DNA from: Clostridiales bacterium
GTDB taxonomy: Bacteria; Bacillota; Clostridia; Oscillospirales; Oscillospiraceae
Length of the DNA: 44,323 nt
Direction: 5' to 3'
Assembly: GCA_004556345.1 (NCBI GenBank)
Contig: SFHQ01000029.1
Location: forward strand, 1-44,323
The position numbers and the translations under genes are program-made. This document shows positions 7,579-16,817 of this stretch, in pieces; position 1 is the first letter of the stretch, and the number at the start of each line of letters is the position of its first letter. The notes below the pieces were generated by a model. That model was not told the DNA's origin. It searched no databases and was given only the letters and a program-made list of their open reading frames with translations.

Positions 7579-8045
7579 GGCTTTTCCTCCGGCTTGGGCT
7601 CCTTGCTGTAGGTGAAGATCACGTGGATGCACAGCAGCACGCCGCCCACCACCACGCCGATGTCCGCCACGTTGAAGACGGGGAAGTTCATAAACGTGGT
7701 GGCGAACATATCCGTCACGAAGCCAAACAGCAGCCGGTCGATGAAATTGCCGACCGCGCCCCCCAGCAGCAGGGCCAGGGAGAGCATGCCGATGGGCTTC
7801 GGCAGCACCTTTTTCGCCAGCGCCGCCGCCAGCAGCACCGACACCACGCCGGAGAGCAGCGCCAGCACCCAAGTGTGCTGGTTGAACAGCGAGAACGCCG
7901 CCCCGGTGTTCTGAAGATACGTCAGGTCCAGCCCCGGCAGAAACGACAGGGAGACATGCAGCGGGATGCTGGTCCGGACCAGGTATTTCACCACCTGGTC
8001 CACCACCACCACTACCGCGGCCAGGACGAAGTAGAGAATGGGCAA
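7575..8045 (-). CDS. lspA: Lipoprotein signal peptidase II
   Basis: A 156-residue membrane aspartyl protease that removes the signal peptide of lipid-modified prolipoproteins. Four hydrophobic segments are visible. The conserved QNTGAAFSLF segment (about 45-54) and the two catalytic aspartates, D103 in GNFIDRL and D128 in FNVADIG, are all present. The length is typical. It overlaps the downstream pseudouridine synthase by 4 bp and follows the acyltransferase gene after a 22-bp gap. Confidence 0.95.
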   Translation of the reverse strand: MPILYFVLAAVVVVVDQVVKYLVRTSIPLHVSLSFLPGLDLTYLQNTGAAFSLFNQHTWVLALLSGVVSVLLAAALAKKVLPKPIGMLSLALLLGGAVGNFIDRLLFGFVTDMFATTFMNFPVFNVADIGVVVGGVLLCIHVIFTYSKEPKPEEKP

Positions 8046-8067
8046 AGGGATTCGCCTCCTTGTAAAA

Positions 8068-9117
8068 TTAGATCAGGTACCGCTTCACCAGCGGTACCTT
8101 CCGCAGCACCAGCCACGTTACAAACCCGCACGCCACCAGCACCACCGTCTCCGCCGGCGCTGACCACACCGGGTTCAGCGCCCCGGTGTAATACCCCGCC
8201 TTCATCAGCAGGTCCAGGAAGAACAGGTGGACCAGGTAGATGCAGAAGGACGCCTTGGAGAGCGCCGTGGTCACGGCCCTCCCCCGTGCCCCCGGCTTGC
8301 CGTAGAGACACAAGCCAAACAGCCCCGCGGCCTCCAGGACCACTCCGGGGGCGTTTCCCTGAAGCAGGGTCCAGCACAGCGCCCCCCGGCGGAGAGACAG
8401 CGCCAGCGTTCCGAAAAACGTCAGCGCGAAGCCGCCCAGATACAGCAGGGCATAGCACTTGGCGGGCAGCTTCTTCCCCTGGGTGTGGAGCAGCCAGCCC
8501 AGCACGCCCAGCCCCACGGCCATGCCGGTAAAGCGCATGCTGTACTCCCGCACGGTCCCCTCCGTCAGGGAGAAGGGCCAGAAGGTGAAGAGAACGGGCA
8601 GCACGCTCCCGCAGAGCAGCCACAGGGTCAGGCCATAGGTCAGCAGGGTCTTGCCCGCCTGGGCCGTGAAGAGCCGCGTCAGGGGCAGCACGGCGTACAC
8701 CAGGAGCAGGAGGACCAGGTAATACAGATGGTCCCGGTGCCGGAACTTAAAAAACTCCCGGATGGCCCAGGACAGCCCCGGCCAATTCATGTCGCCTTGG
8801 AGCAAAAGCCCCCAGACCAGATAGGCCGTGGCCCAAAAGACCAGGGCGACGGCAATGCGAAACATATACTTGCCCCACAGGGTCTTCAGGGGCAGGTCGC
8901 GCCCAGGGTCCAGAAACAGCGCCCCGGAGCACATGAGAAACAGCGGCACGGCGCACCGCAGCAGCGAGCTCCAAAAGAGATTCGCCGTCCACGCCGCCGA
9001 GCCAAAGGCCCAGTTGAACCCGCCCACGGCGGTGGCGTGGATGAGCACCGTGCCGAAGATGGCGACGGTCCGCACCAGGTCCAGGTCCAGCTGACGGGCC
9101 TGGGATGGGAGAGACAC
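8068..9117 (-). CDS. Acyltransferase-3 family membrane protein
   Basis: A 349-residue integral membrane O-acyltransferase of the acyltransferase-3 (OatA/WecH-like) family. The N-terminus has the family signature, LDLDLVRTVAIFGTVLIHAT, with the conserved histidine in the first membrane helix; about ten hydrophobic segments follow. These enzymes acylate cell-surface sugars or lipid head groups, and the substrate is unknown. There is no C-terminal SGNH domain, so it is not a full OatA. It lies between ileS and lspA, which are usually adjacent, with a terminator between it and ileS; it therefore appears to be an insertion into a conserved gene order. A GGTACCGC/GCGGTACC hairpin lies over its stop codon. 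Confidence 0.87.
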   Translation of the reverse strand: MSLPSQARQLDLDLVRTVAIFGTVLIHATAVGGFNWAFGSAAWTANLFWSSLLRCAVPLFLMCSGALFLDPGRDLPLKTLWGKYMFRIAVALVFWATAYLVWGLLLQGDMNWPGLSWAIREFFKFRHRDHLYYLVLLLLVYAVLPLTRLFTAQAGKTLLTYGLTLWLLCGSVLPVLFTFWPFSLTEGTVREYSMRFTGMAVGLGVLGWLLHTQGKKLPAKCYALLYLGGFALTFFGTLALSLRRGALCWTLLQGNAPGVVLEAAGLFGLCLYGKPGARGRAVTTALSKASFCIYLVHLFFLDLLMKAGYYTGALNPVWSAPAETVVLVACGFVTWLVLRKVPLVKRYLI

Positions 9118-9153
9118 ACGGTCCCCTCCTTTCTGTCTTTCTTGGGGACATGG

Positions 9154-9187
9154 ACAAAACTGCGGCCGGCCCTTCGGCCGGCCGCAG
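9154..9187 (-). terminator. Terminator of ileS
   Basis: On the minus strand a 12-bp perfect GC-rich stem (CTGCGGCCGGCC and its complement, loop GAAG) is followed by TTTTGT. It lies 30 bp after the ileS stop and ahead of the acyltransferase gene. Confidence 0.85.
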
Positions 9188-9216
9188 GAGCATGTCTGAG
9201 CTTGTAGGGGTACGTC

Positions 9217-11973
9217 TTACACCAGAGACTGGATGGCCTTGGCGCAGCGGGGGCACAGGCCCTCGGCGTTTACGGTGGGCAGGACCTTCCAGCAGCGCTG
9301 GCACTTGCCGCCCTCGGCGGTCTTGACGGATGCCTGGATGGCGTCGCCCACGGTGACCTCCACCTGGGAGACGATGAGCAGGTCGGCCAGCGCTTCGGCG
9401 GGCATCTCGGCCAGGAACGCATCCTCGGCGGGGACGGTCAGGACGATGTCGGCCTCCAGGCTCTTGCCGATCTTCTTCTCGGCGCGAGCGGTTTCCAGGA
9501 CGCCGTTGACCACGTCGCGCACGGCGATGATCTTGTCCCACTGGGCCATCTCATCGGCGCTCAGGGCGTAGTCGGCGAAGGGCTGGTTCATGTCGTTGAA
9601 GACCACGTTGCGGCCATCGACGCCGGCGGCGTGGGGCATGGACTGCCAGATCTCGTCGCCGGTGAAGCACAGCACGGGGGCCATGATCTTGGTCATGGTG
9701 TCCAGGATCAGGTACAGGGCAGTCTGGGCGGAGCGGCGGGCCAGGGAGTCCTTGCCCTCGCAGTACAGACGGTCCTTGATGATGTCCAGATAGAAGTTGG
9801 ACATCTCAACCACGCAGAAGTCGTTCACGGCGTGGGTCACGACGTTGAAGTCGTAGTCGTCATAGCCCTGGAAGCACTTCTGGATGAGGGCGTTGAGGCG
9901 GGTGATGGCCCACTTGTCCAGCGCCAGCATGTCGGCGGGTGCCACCAGGTTGTCGGGGTCGAAGCCGTTCAGGTTGCCCAGGCAGTACCGGGCGGTGTTG
10001 CGGAACTTCAGGTAGTTCTGGCTCAGCTGCTTGAAGATCTTCTCAGAGCAGCGCATATCTGCGTGGTAGTCGGCGGAAGCGGCCCACAGACGGATGAGGT
10101 CTGCGCCGTACTTGTTCATGATGTCATAGGGGTCCACGCCGTTGCCCAGGGACTTGTGCATGGCCTTGCCCTCGCCGTCCACGGTCCAGCCGTGGGTGAT
10201 GCAGGTCTTGAAGGGGGCCTTGGCCACGCCCGTGGAGCCGACGGCGGTCAGCAGGGCCGCCTGGAACCAACCGCGGTACTGGTCCAGACCTTCCATGTAG
10301 ACGTCAGCCGGCCAGAAGCCCTGGTCCTTCTTCATGGAGGCGAAGTGGGAGGAGCCGGAGTCGAACCAGCCGTCCAGGGTGTCCTCCTCCTTGGTGAAGC
10401 CATTGGACTTGCCGCAGTGGGGGCAGGTGAAGCCGGCGGGCAGGATGTCGGCGGCGTCCTTGGCAAACCAGGCGTTGGAGCCTTCGGCGCCAAACAGGTC
10501 GCTGATGAGCTGGATGGTCTCGTCGGTCACGATGGGCTTGCCGCAGTCGTTGCAGTAGAAGACGGGGATGGGCAGGCCCCAGCGGCGCTGCCGGGAGATG
10601 CACCAGTCGGCACGCTCGCGGACCATGGCCTTCATGCGCTCCAGGCCCCAGGCAGGCACCCAGCGGACCTCTTCGCAGGCCTCGCAGGCGGCGTCCTTGA
10701 AGGTCTCCACGGAGCAGAACCACTGCGGGGTGGCCCGGAAGATGATGGGCTTCTTGCAGCGCCAGCAGTGGGGGTAGGAGTGGACGATCTCTTCGGAGGC
10801 GAACAGAGCGCCGCTCTCCTTCATGTCGGCCAGGATGATGGGGTTGGACTCCTCGGTCTTGAGGCCGGCGTACTTGCCGGCGTAGTCGGTGTGGCGGCCC
10901 TGGTCGTCCACGGGGACCACCATGTCCATGCCGTAGCGCTTGCAGGTCTCATAGTCGTCGGCACCGAAGCCGGGGGCGGTGTGGACGCAGCCGGTACCGG
11001 AGTCCATGGTGACGTAGTCAGCCAGCACCAGACGGGAGGTCTTGGGCAGGAAGGGGTGATCGGCCAGCATGTTCTCGAAGAAAGAACCGGGGTGGGTGGC
11101 GACGATCTCGTAGCCCTCGATCTTGCCGACCTCCATGACCTTCTTCACCAGGGCCTCGGCCAGGATGTAGACCTCGCCGTTGGGGGCCTTGACCAGGGCG
11201 TAGCTCTCGTCGGGGTGCAGGGCGATGGCCAGGTTGCCGGGCAGGGTCCAGATGGTGGTGGTCCAGATCACGAAGAAGAGCTTGCTCTTGTCGAACTCAC
11301 CCAGCTTGCCCTGGTCGTCGTGCATGGGGAACTTCACATAGACGGTGGTGCAGGGGTCGTCCTGATACTCGATCTCCGCCTCTGCCAGGGCCGTCTCATC
11401 GTGGGGGCACCAGTACACGGGCTTGAGGCCCTTGTAGATGTAGCCGCGCTGATACATGCGGCCAAAGACCTTGACCTCTTCCGCCTCGAAGGAGGGGTTC
11501 ATGGTGAGGTAGGGGTGGGCCCAGTCACCCAGGGCGCCCAGGCGCTGGAAGCCCTCGCTCTGCACGTCCACGTAGTGCTGCGCGAACTCATGGCAGGCAG
11601 AGCGGAACTCGGTGACGGGCATCTTCTTGCGGTTGAGCTTGTTCTGCTTGATGATGGCAGACTCGATGGGCATGCCGTGGTTGTCCCAGCCGGGGATGTA
11701 GGGGGTGCAGTAGCCCCGCATGGCGTGGGAGCGGACGATGATGTCCTTGATGGACTTATTCAGGGCGTGGCCCATATGCAGGTTGCCGTTGGAGAAGGGA
11801 GGGCCGTCGTGGAGGGAGAAGCGGGGCTTGTCCGCGTTCTTCTTCAGCAGCTCTCCGTAGACGTCCAGCTTCTTCCAGCGCTGGAGCATCTCCGGCTCCC
11901 GCTTGGGCAGACCGGCCCGCATGGGGAAGTCGGTTTTCGGCAGGTTGATGGTTGCGTTGTAATCCTGAGACAT
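9217..11973 (-). CDS. ileS: Isoleucyl-tRNA synthetase
   Basis: A 918-residue class I aminoacyl-tRNA synthetase charging tRNA-Ile. The HIGH-type motif is HMGH (66-69), and the KMSKS-type motif is AMHKSLGNG near residue 605. The editing domain (CP1) lies between them. The C-terminal zinc finger has cysteines at about 891, 894, 907 and 910. The length and the C-terminal finger match the bacterial IleS type. It follows divIVA with a 147-bp structured gap. That gap lacks the T-box consensus (AGGGTGGNACCGCG), so no T-box control is claimed. A strong terminator follows it. Confidence 0.98.
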   Translation of the reverse strand: MSQDYNATINLPKTDFPMRAGLPKREPEMLQRWKKLDVYGELLKKNADKPRFSLHDGPPFSNGNLHMGHALNKSIKDIIVRSHAMRGYCTPYIPGWDNHGMPIESAIIKQNKLNRKKMPVTEFRSACHEFAQHYVDVQSEGFQRLGALGDWAHPYLTMNPSFEAEEVKVFGRMYQRGYIYKGLKPVYWCPHDETALAEAEIEYQDDPCTTVYVKFPMHDDQGKLGEFDKSKLFFVIWTTTIWTLPGNLAIALHPDESYALVKAPNGEVYILAEALVKKVMEVGKIEGYEIVATHPGSFFENMLADHPFLPKTSRLVLADYVTMDSGTGCVHTAPGFGADDYETCKRYGMDMVVPVDDQGRHTDYAGKYAGLKTEESNPIILADMKESGALFASEEIVHSYPHCWRCKKPIIFRATPQWFCSVETFKDAACEACEEVRWVPAWGLERMKAMVRERADWCISRQRRWGLPIPVFYCNDCGKPIVTDETIQLISDLFGAEGSNAWFAKDAADILPAGFTCPHCGKSNGFTKEEDTLDGWFDSGSSHFASMKKDQGFWPADVYMEGLDQYRGWFQAALLTAVGSTGVAKAPFKTCITHGWTVDGEGKAMHKSLGNGVDPYDIMNKYGADLIRLWAASADYHADMRCSEKIFKQLSQNYLKFRNTARYCLGNLNGFDPDNLVAPADMLALDKWAITRLNALIQKCFQGYDDYDFNVVTHAVNDFCVVEMSNFYLDIIKDRLYCEGKDSLARRSAQTALYLILDTMTKIMAPVLCFTGDEIWQSMPHAAGVDGRNVVFNDMNQPFADYALSADEMAQWDKIIAVRDVVNGVLETARAEKKIGKSLEADIVLTVPAEDAFLAEMPAEALADLLIVSQVEVTVGDAIQASVKTAEGGKCQRCWKVLPTVNAEGLCPRCAKAIQSLV

Positions 11974-12120
11974 GGTTGACTGTTCACTCCTTATTCTCGT
12001 AACCCCCCGCTGGAGGCGGGGGAGAATATACTTTGTTCTCGTGGGGGGAAGGGATCTCCCCAGACGGCAACAGAACCTGCCCGGAAATCCGGCCAGGTTC
12101 CGTGGTGCAGTTGCGGTTGT
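11974..12120 (-). promoter_or_regulatory. Structured leader between divIVA and ileS
   Basis: Two hairpins are visible. GAACCTG-CCGG pairs with CCGG-CAGGTTC (about 12079-12106, one internal mismatch). CCCCCGC pairs with GCGGGGG (about 12003-12024), extended by outer ATTCTC/GAGAAT arms. Neither has a good minus-strand T tract. A regulatory or RNA-stability role is possible; nothing recognisable is seen. Confidence 0.4.
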
Positions 12121-12840
12121 TTATTCGATCTCGTAGTCCTTGCCGAACTTCACCTGGTCAAAGACGCGGGTGTCGCCCACGTCACTCTTGGATGCGGGGG
12201 CGGCGGGCTGCTCGGCGGGGGTGTCGAAGATCTTGGCCATGGAGGCCTCAATGTCCTGGGCGACCTTTTCCTGCTGCTCCGGGGGCACGGTGACCACCGG
12301 GTCCTTGGCCGGGGCGGCGGGCTTGCTGCCGTCGGCGTTGAGGCCGGAAAGGCTGCCGATGTATTTGATCTGGGCTGTGTACAGATCCTTCAGCTGGCCG
12401 ATGTAGGTGGTGGTCGAGGCGCGGGCGGCGTTCAGGCGGGCCTGCTCGTTGGCCAGGTCTTTTTTCACCTGCTCCAGCTTGGCCAGCACGGCCTGCTCTT
12501 CCTTGGCCATTTCGGCCCGGACGGCCTTGCTCTTTTCCTCCACAGAGGCGGCGATCTGGTCAATGGCGGCCTGCTTTTTGGCTTCGCCTTCCTTCACCAT
12601 GGCGTCGGCCATTTTTTGGGCGGAGTGAAGGGTCATCCGCATGGCGTCCTCCGTGGCGCGGTATTCCTCTACCTTCTCCACCAGGACCTTCATCTTACTT
12701 TTCAGGGAGGCGTTCTCCTGGTACAGCGTGCGGTAATCCTCGATGAGGCTGTCCAGAAAGGCGTCTACCTGAAGCATATTATAGCCGCCGAAGGAGGCTT
12801 TCGGAAACACATGGGATTCCGCTTCCTGGGGTGTTAACAT
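12121..12840 (-). CDS. DivIVA domain cell-division protein
   Basis: A 239-residue DivIVA-family protein. The N-terminal membrane-targeting segment is recognisable (MLTPQEAESHVFPKASFGGY, then DAFLDSL), followed by a long coiled coil (about residues 35-155) rich in K, E and A, and an unstructured proline/alanine-rich tail. DivIVA binds negatively curved membrane at septa and poles and recruits division or sporulation partners. The neighbourhood (yggS-sepF-divIVA-ileS) is the standard Firmicute tail of the division cluster. The ATG follows GATAGGAGTGA. Confidence 0.93.
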   Translation of the reverse strand: MLTPQEAESHVFPKASFGGYNMLQVDAFLDSLIEDYRTLYQENASLKSKMKVLVEKVEEYRATEDAMRMTLHSAQKMADAMVKEGEAKKQAAIDQIAASVEEKSKAVRAEMAKEEQAVLAKLEQVKKDLANEQARLNAARASTTTYIGQLKDLYTAQIKYIGSLSGLNADGSKPAAPAKDPVVTVPPEQQEKVAQDIEASMAKIFDTPAEQPAAPASKSDVGDTRVFDQVKFGKDYEIE

Positions 12841-12893
12841 GGTCGGTCACTCCTATCCCTATCTTTCTATTTATGGTCCGGCGCGGCCCGGGA

Positions 12894-13421
12894 TCAGACG
12901 TACACGCCGTTGTTCTCCAGCTCGTCGATCAGGTCGCCCATGATGTCCACGTTGTAAGGCGTGACGATATAGGTCTGCAAGGCGACCTTCTTGATCTTCC
13001 CTTCCTGGGCGTAAGCGACGCCGGAGAGGAAGTCCAACAGGCGGCGGGCCACGTCCTTCTGGGTCTTTTCCAGATTCAGGACGACCGTGCGCTTGTCCCG
13101 CAGGTGGTCGGCCACTTCGGAGGCGTTTTCATAGCGCTCCGGCTTGACCAGCACGACCTGTAACTGTGTGGTGGCGTGGATGTTCACCACTTTTCCGCCG
13201 CCGGGGTTGCGGCGGGGCGGCTCCTGATACGTGGGGGTTTCCCGGCGGCGAGGGGGCTCGGCCCGGCGGGGCGGTTCCTCCCGGCGCGGGGGTGCCTCGT
13301 GTTCGGGTTCGTCCTCTTCTTCGTCCTCGTCCTCGTACAGGTCTTCGTCCTCGTCGTAATCGTCTTCCATATCATCCTCATAGGGATGGGTGAGACGCTT
13401 GAGTTCATCTAAGAATCCCAT
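12894..13421 (-). CDS. sepF: Cell division protein SepF
   Basis: A 175-residue SepF, which links FtsZ filaments to the membrane and shapes the septum. The short N-terminal amphipathic membrane anchor (MGFLDELKRL) is followed by an unusually acidic linker (residues 15-45, nearly all D and E) and a basic P/R-rich stretch. The globular SepF domain (about 85-170) contains the conserved LNLEKTQKDVARRLLDFLSG segment. It lies 53 bp upstream of divIVA and 52 bp downstream of yggS. Confidence 0.95.
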   Translation of the reverse strand: MGFLDELKRLTHPYEDDMEDDYDEDEDLYEDEDEEEDEPEHEAPPRREEPPRRAEPPRRRETPTYQEPPRRNPGGGKVVNIHATTQLQVVLVKPERYENASEVADHLRDKRTVVLNLEKTQKDVARRLLDFLSGVAYAQEGKIKKVALQTYIVTPYNVDIMGDLIDELENNGVYV

Positions 13422-13473
13422 GGTGTGTGTAACCCCCTAAAATTATGTCGTCAATGGTGTGACGGAGCCTCCC

Positions 13474-14205
13474 TCAGCCCTGGGGGTGCCAGGGGGGACG
13501 AGCGCCGAACAGAGCCGTGCCCACCCGCACCATGGTGGACCCACCTGCGATGGCCAAGGGGTAATCTCCGCTCATGCCCATGGAAAGGCAGTCAATATTA
13601 GAAACATTATCCCCTAATTCGTTCCGCATGTCAATAAAAAGCTGATAAGTTTCCTGGAAAAATGCTTTGTTTTCCTCCTCGGTTGCGGTGGCGGGGGGGA
13701 TGCTCATGATGCCGCGCAGCCGCAGGTGGGGGCACTGGAGGGCGTGGTGGGCCAGGGCCAGGATGTCGCTGCGCTTGGCGCCGCCCTTGCTGGCCTCGTC
13801 GCCGATGTTCACCTCCAGCAGGATGTCCTGGGTGACGTCCAGCTTGGCTGCCTGCTTTTCCACGGCGTCCATGAGATGTTCGGAGTCGATGGACTCGATC
13901 ATGTCCACTTTGCCCACGACGAACTTCACTTTGTTGGTCTGCAAGTGCCCGATGAAGTGGACCTTAGCCCCCTCATAGGCGTTGTCCTCCAGGTGGGCCA
14001 CCAGCTCCTGCACGCGGTTCTCGCCGCAGATGGTGATGCCCGCCCGGATGGCGTTGCGAATGGTGTCGGAAGTCTGCACCTTGGTGGCGGCCACCAGGGT
14101 GATGTCCTGGGGGTCCCGTCCGGCTGCTTCGGCGGCCTGACGCATGTTCTCCCGCACGGCCGCGACGTTCGCGGCGATGGATTCATAGCTCTTTGTCTCT
14201 GGCAT
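13474..14205 (-). CDS. YggS/PLPBP-family pyridoxal phosphate-binding protein
   Basis: A 243-residue PLP homeostasis protein (YggS in E. coli, YlmE in B. subtilis, PROSC in humans). The cofactor lysine is in LVAATKVQ, and GENRVQEL plus the C-terminal SMGMSGD and VRVGTALFG segments are signature motifs. The family binds PLP without a known catalytic reaction and balances the B6 and amino-acid/keto-acid pools. The ATG lies 4 bp after the HlyD-like gene, and sepF follows, as is usual. Confidence 0.95.
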   Translation of the reverse strand: MPETKSYESIAANVAAVRENMRQAAEAAGRDPQDITLVAATKVQTSDTIRNAIRAGITICGENRVQELVAHLEDNAYEGAKVHFIGHLQTNKVKFVVGKVDMIESIDSEHLMDAVEKQAAKLDVTQDILLEVNIGDEASKGGAKRSDILALAHHALQCPHLRLRGIMSIPPATATEEENKAFFQETYQLFIDMRNELGDNVSNIDCLSMGMSGDYPLAIAGGSTMVRVGTALFGARPPWHPQG

Positions 14206-14209
14206 GGTT

Positions 14210-15436
14210 TCAACGTACCACCTTTCCGTCGGTTAGTTCTGCGGAGGCCAGCACCACCTGGTCCCCGTCCCGCAGGATGCGGGTATCTTCTTCGCTCGTG
14301 GGAGCGGCTTTGACCAAATAACTTGTGTCGTCCTCGGCCAGGATGGTCACCGGGCGGAACCGGGCCTTCTGGGACACGACCACATAAACGCCCCGCTCGC
14401 CGTCCTTCGTGATGCGGAGGGCCTGCTTGGGCACGCGGATGCCCTCGCTGCTGTGGAAGATGACCCGGCCGCTCTCCTGGCGCAGGTCCTCGGCCTTGTC
14501 ATCGTCTTGGGACGAGCGGAGGACCACCACGAGCTTGTTGTCCTGGACCTCCCCCACGCTGTAAACGGTCATGGGGAAGCTCTCGGACAGGGAGTCGAAA
14601 AACACGTCCACGCTGTCGCCGTTGTCAAACCGGCCAACGGTATCCCCCGGCACGGTGATGGCGTAATACCAGGCGGCGTTCGTCACCAGCTTGCCGATGA
14701 CGTTGTCCGCCGGGGTGGGGTCGGTCTGGGCAAAGGCCTCCAGGTCACGGGGGCCTAAGCCCTCCAGCTTGGCGGGGGTCAAGACGGTCTCGTAGCCGTC
14801 CACATAGGAGGAGAACAGCCCGGAGACCGGAGCCTGGATGCTGGACGCCTTGGACTGGTGGGCCTGGAGCTCATCATAGCGGCTCTGCAGCTGGGCGGCG
14901 GCCTGGGTCATGGCCGCGGTGGCGTTGGACGAGAGCAGATACTCCCGCCGCAGCACCAGCTTGCGGTAGGTGGCGCTCTGGTCCGCCAGGCCGCTGAAGT
15001 TCCCGCTGGAGGCAGCCTGACGCAGGCTCGTCATCGACGAGAGCATCTGCTCCTCCAAAGCCGTGCCAGAGGGAGACTCCGGATAGGTGGCATACTGCAA
15101 GGCGGTCAGATCGGTCTGCACCTGCAGCAGCTCCTCCTGGCTGGCCACGTAGGTCTCGTCCTGATAGACCACGGCCAGGTCTTTCCCCTTGGCGACTTTT
15201 TCGCCCTGGCCCCGCAGCAGCTGGACCACGCCGGACGCACCGGACACGGGGACCTCCGAGCGGACCACCCAGCCGGTGGCGTTGACGCTGGTCTCCATGG
15301 AATCTGTGTAAGCGACGGTGAATTTATAAGGGTCCCGCATCCCCACCCAAGCCGAGCAGATGAGATACACCACGATGGCGGTGATGGCGATGGGCATGGC
15401 GACCTTGGAAAAAATGGTACCTTGTTGTTGGTTCAT
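14210..15436 (-). CDS. HlyD-family membrane adaptor protein
   Basis: A 408-residue single-pass envelope protein. One N-terminal membrane helix (about residues 11-32, AMPIAITAIVVYLICSAWVG) is followed by a beta-barrel/lipoyl region and a central helical segment (about 95-185). The C-terminal part resembles HlyD/MFP adaptors. No cognate ABC or RND transporter lies nearby. The position between hfq and yggS/sepF recurs in clostridial division clusters and suggests a cell-envelope or septum role, which is inference. The start at 15436 (MNQQQG) is preferred over the frame from 15502 because AAGAAAGG precedes it. Confidence 0.8.
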   Translation of the reverse strand: MNQQQGTIFSKVAMPIAITAIVVYLICSAWVGMRDPYKFTVAYTDSMETSVNATGWVVRSEVPVSGASGVVQLLRGQGEKVAKGKDLAVVYQDETYVASQEELLQVQTDLTALQYATYPESPSGTALEEQMLSSMTSLRQAASSGNFSGLADQSATYRKLVLRREYLLSSNATAAMTQAAAQLQSRYDELQAHQSKASSIQAPVSGLFSSYVDGYETVLTPAKLEGLGPRDLEAFAQTDPTPADNVIGKLVTNAAWYYAITVPGDTVGRFDNGDSVDVFFDSLSESFPMTVYSVGEVQDNKLVVVLRSSQDDDKAEDLRQESGRVIFHSSEGIRVPKQALRITKDGERGVYVVVSQKARFRPVTILAEDDTSYLVKAAPTSEEDTRILRDGDQVVLASAELTDGKVVR

Positions 15437-15511
15437 AGGGTCAGCCTTTCTTGGGCTGGGACCTTGTCCTTTTCCAGACGGAGAAGAACCCGTCAGAGAC
15501 AAGGCCCGGCG

Positions 15512-15766
15512 CTAGTCTGCGTCATCCTCCCAGGACAGGGGCCGTTCGGGCACGACCGTGGAGATGGCGTGCTTGTACACCATCTGCTGCTTTCCGTCGC
15601 TGTAAATGACCACCACGAAGGGGTCAAAGCCACGGATCTCTCCCCGGATCTGGAAGCCGTTGACTAAAAAGACGGTGGCGCCCATCCGGCTGCGCCGCAG
15701 CTTGGAGAGCAGGGTGTCCTGTAAGTTGCGCTTTCTGGGTTGTACTGCGATCTGTGTCTGTTGCAT
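15512..15766 (-). CDS. hfq: RNA chaperone Hfq
   Basis: An 84-residue Sm-like RNA chaperone that forms a hexamer and helps small RNAs pair with mRNAs. The Sm1 segment (QDTLLSKLRRSRMGATVFLV, then NGFQIRGEIRGFD) and the Sm2 YKHAIST motif are present, and the C-terminal tail is short and acidic (WEDDAD), as in gram-positive forms. It lies 31 bp after miaA, the almost universal neighbour. Its presence matters for the antisense-RNA candidates elsewhere in this window. Confidence 0.96.
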   Translation of the reverse strand: MQQTQIAVQPRKRNLQDTLLSKLRRSRMGATVFLVNGFQIRGEIRGFDPFVVVIYSDGKQQMVYKHAISTVVPERPLSWEDDAD

Positions 15767-15797
15767 AGTAGACGCACTCCTTTTCTTTGTGGTGCGT

Positions 15798-16754
15798 CTA
15801 TCCTACTCCGTTTTCGTGGAGAAAGTCCGTCGAATCCCGGATGATGCTGGAAATATTTCCCTGCCTGTCCACCTCGATCCAGTGGGCCTTGGGGTTTCGG
15901 CGGAACCAGCTCAGCTGCCGCTTGGCGTACTGCCGGGAGCGGAGCTTCACCTCTTCGGCGGCTTGTTGGATGGCATCGGCGTTGCCGCTGGCGACGGCCG
16001 GGACAAGCTCCTTGTAGCCGATGGCCTGCATGGCTGTCCCGTCCTTGGGGATGCCGGCGGCCAGCAAGGCCTGAATCTCTTTCACCAGGCCGTGCGCCAT
16101 CATCTCGTCCACCCGCTGGTCGATGCGGGCATAGAGCGCCTGCCGGTCGGCGTAGGTCAGCGTGATGGTCAGCGCCTCATACCGCGGCGGCACGGCCTGG
16201 GTCTCCCGGTTGTGCTGGGAGATGGTCTTGCCGGTGGTGTACCACACCTCCAACGCCCGTAAAATTCGCTTCTCGTCGTTGGGGTGCAGGCGGGCAGCCG
16301 CCTCAGGGTCAATGCGTTCCAGGTCTGCCCAGAGCCGGGGAAGTCCCCCCTGGGCCGCTTGCGCCTGGAGCTTGGCCCGCAGGCCGCTGTCCGGCTGGAA
16401 GTCAGAAAACGTCTGCCCCTTGCAAAGGGCGTCGATGTACAGCCCCGTTCCCCCGACCAGGATCGGCTGTTTCCCCCGCGCAAAGATATCCTCCACGCAG
16501 GCCGTGGCCTCTTCGACATAGCGGGCGACGCTGTAATTCTCGCTGGGGTCGGCCATGGCCATCATGTGGTGGGGCACGCCGTCCCGTTCTTCTGCGGTCG
16601 GCTGGGCTGTCCCGATGGGCATCCCTCGGTAGACCTGCATGGAGTCGGCGGAGACGACCTCGCCGTCCAGCGCCTTGGCCAGGGCGACGCCCAGCTTGGT
16701 CTTGCCGGTGGCGGTGGGGCCGCAGATGACGATGAGTTTTTTGGACTGGGCCAT
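15798..16754 (-). CDS. miaA: tRNA dimethylallyltransferase
   Basis: A 318-residue MiaA, which adds a dimethylallyl group to N6 of A37 in tRNAs reading UNN codons; MiaB (encoded upstream) then methylthiolates this base. The P-loop GPTATGKT is at residues 12-19, and DSMQVYRGMPIGTA follows. The start at 16754 (MAQSKK) has GGAAAGGTGG at proper spacing; a GTG four codons earlier is possible. It lies 63 bp downstream of mutL and upstream of hfq. Confidence 0.96.
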   Translation of the reverse strand: MAQSKKLIVICGPTATGKTKLGVALAKALDGEVVSADSMQVYRGMPIGTAQPTAEERDGVPHHMMAMADPSENYSVARYVEEATACVEDIFARGKQPILVGGTGLYIDALCKGQTFSDFQPDSGLRAKLQAQAAQGGLPRLWADLERIDPEAAARLHPNDEKRILRALEVWYTTGKTISQHNRETQAVPPRYEALTITLTYADRQALYARIDQRVDEMMAHGLVKEIQALLAAGIPKDGTAMQAIGYKELVPAVASGNADAIQQAAEEVKLRSRQYAKRQLSWFRRNPKAHWIEVDRQGNISSIIRDSTDFLHENGVG

Positions 16755-16817
16755 CTCAGGCACCACCTTTCCTTCGAGATTCGACTTTATTTTACCACCA
16801 AATCCCCCGCCTGTCCA

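Noticed and set aside
9631..11979. 782-codon open frame on the plus strand opposite ileS
   Set aside because: It is the complement of a GC-rich, strongly conserved gene on the other strand; its composition (G, V, H, L, D) is that of an antisense shadow and it has no family motif.
11974..12120. T-box riboswitch upstream of ileS
   Set aside because: The conserved AGGGTGGNACCGCG element and a terminator with a T tract are not present; only unrelated hairpins are seen.
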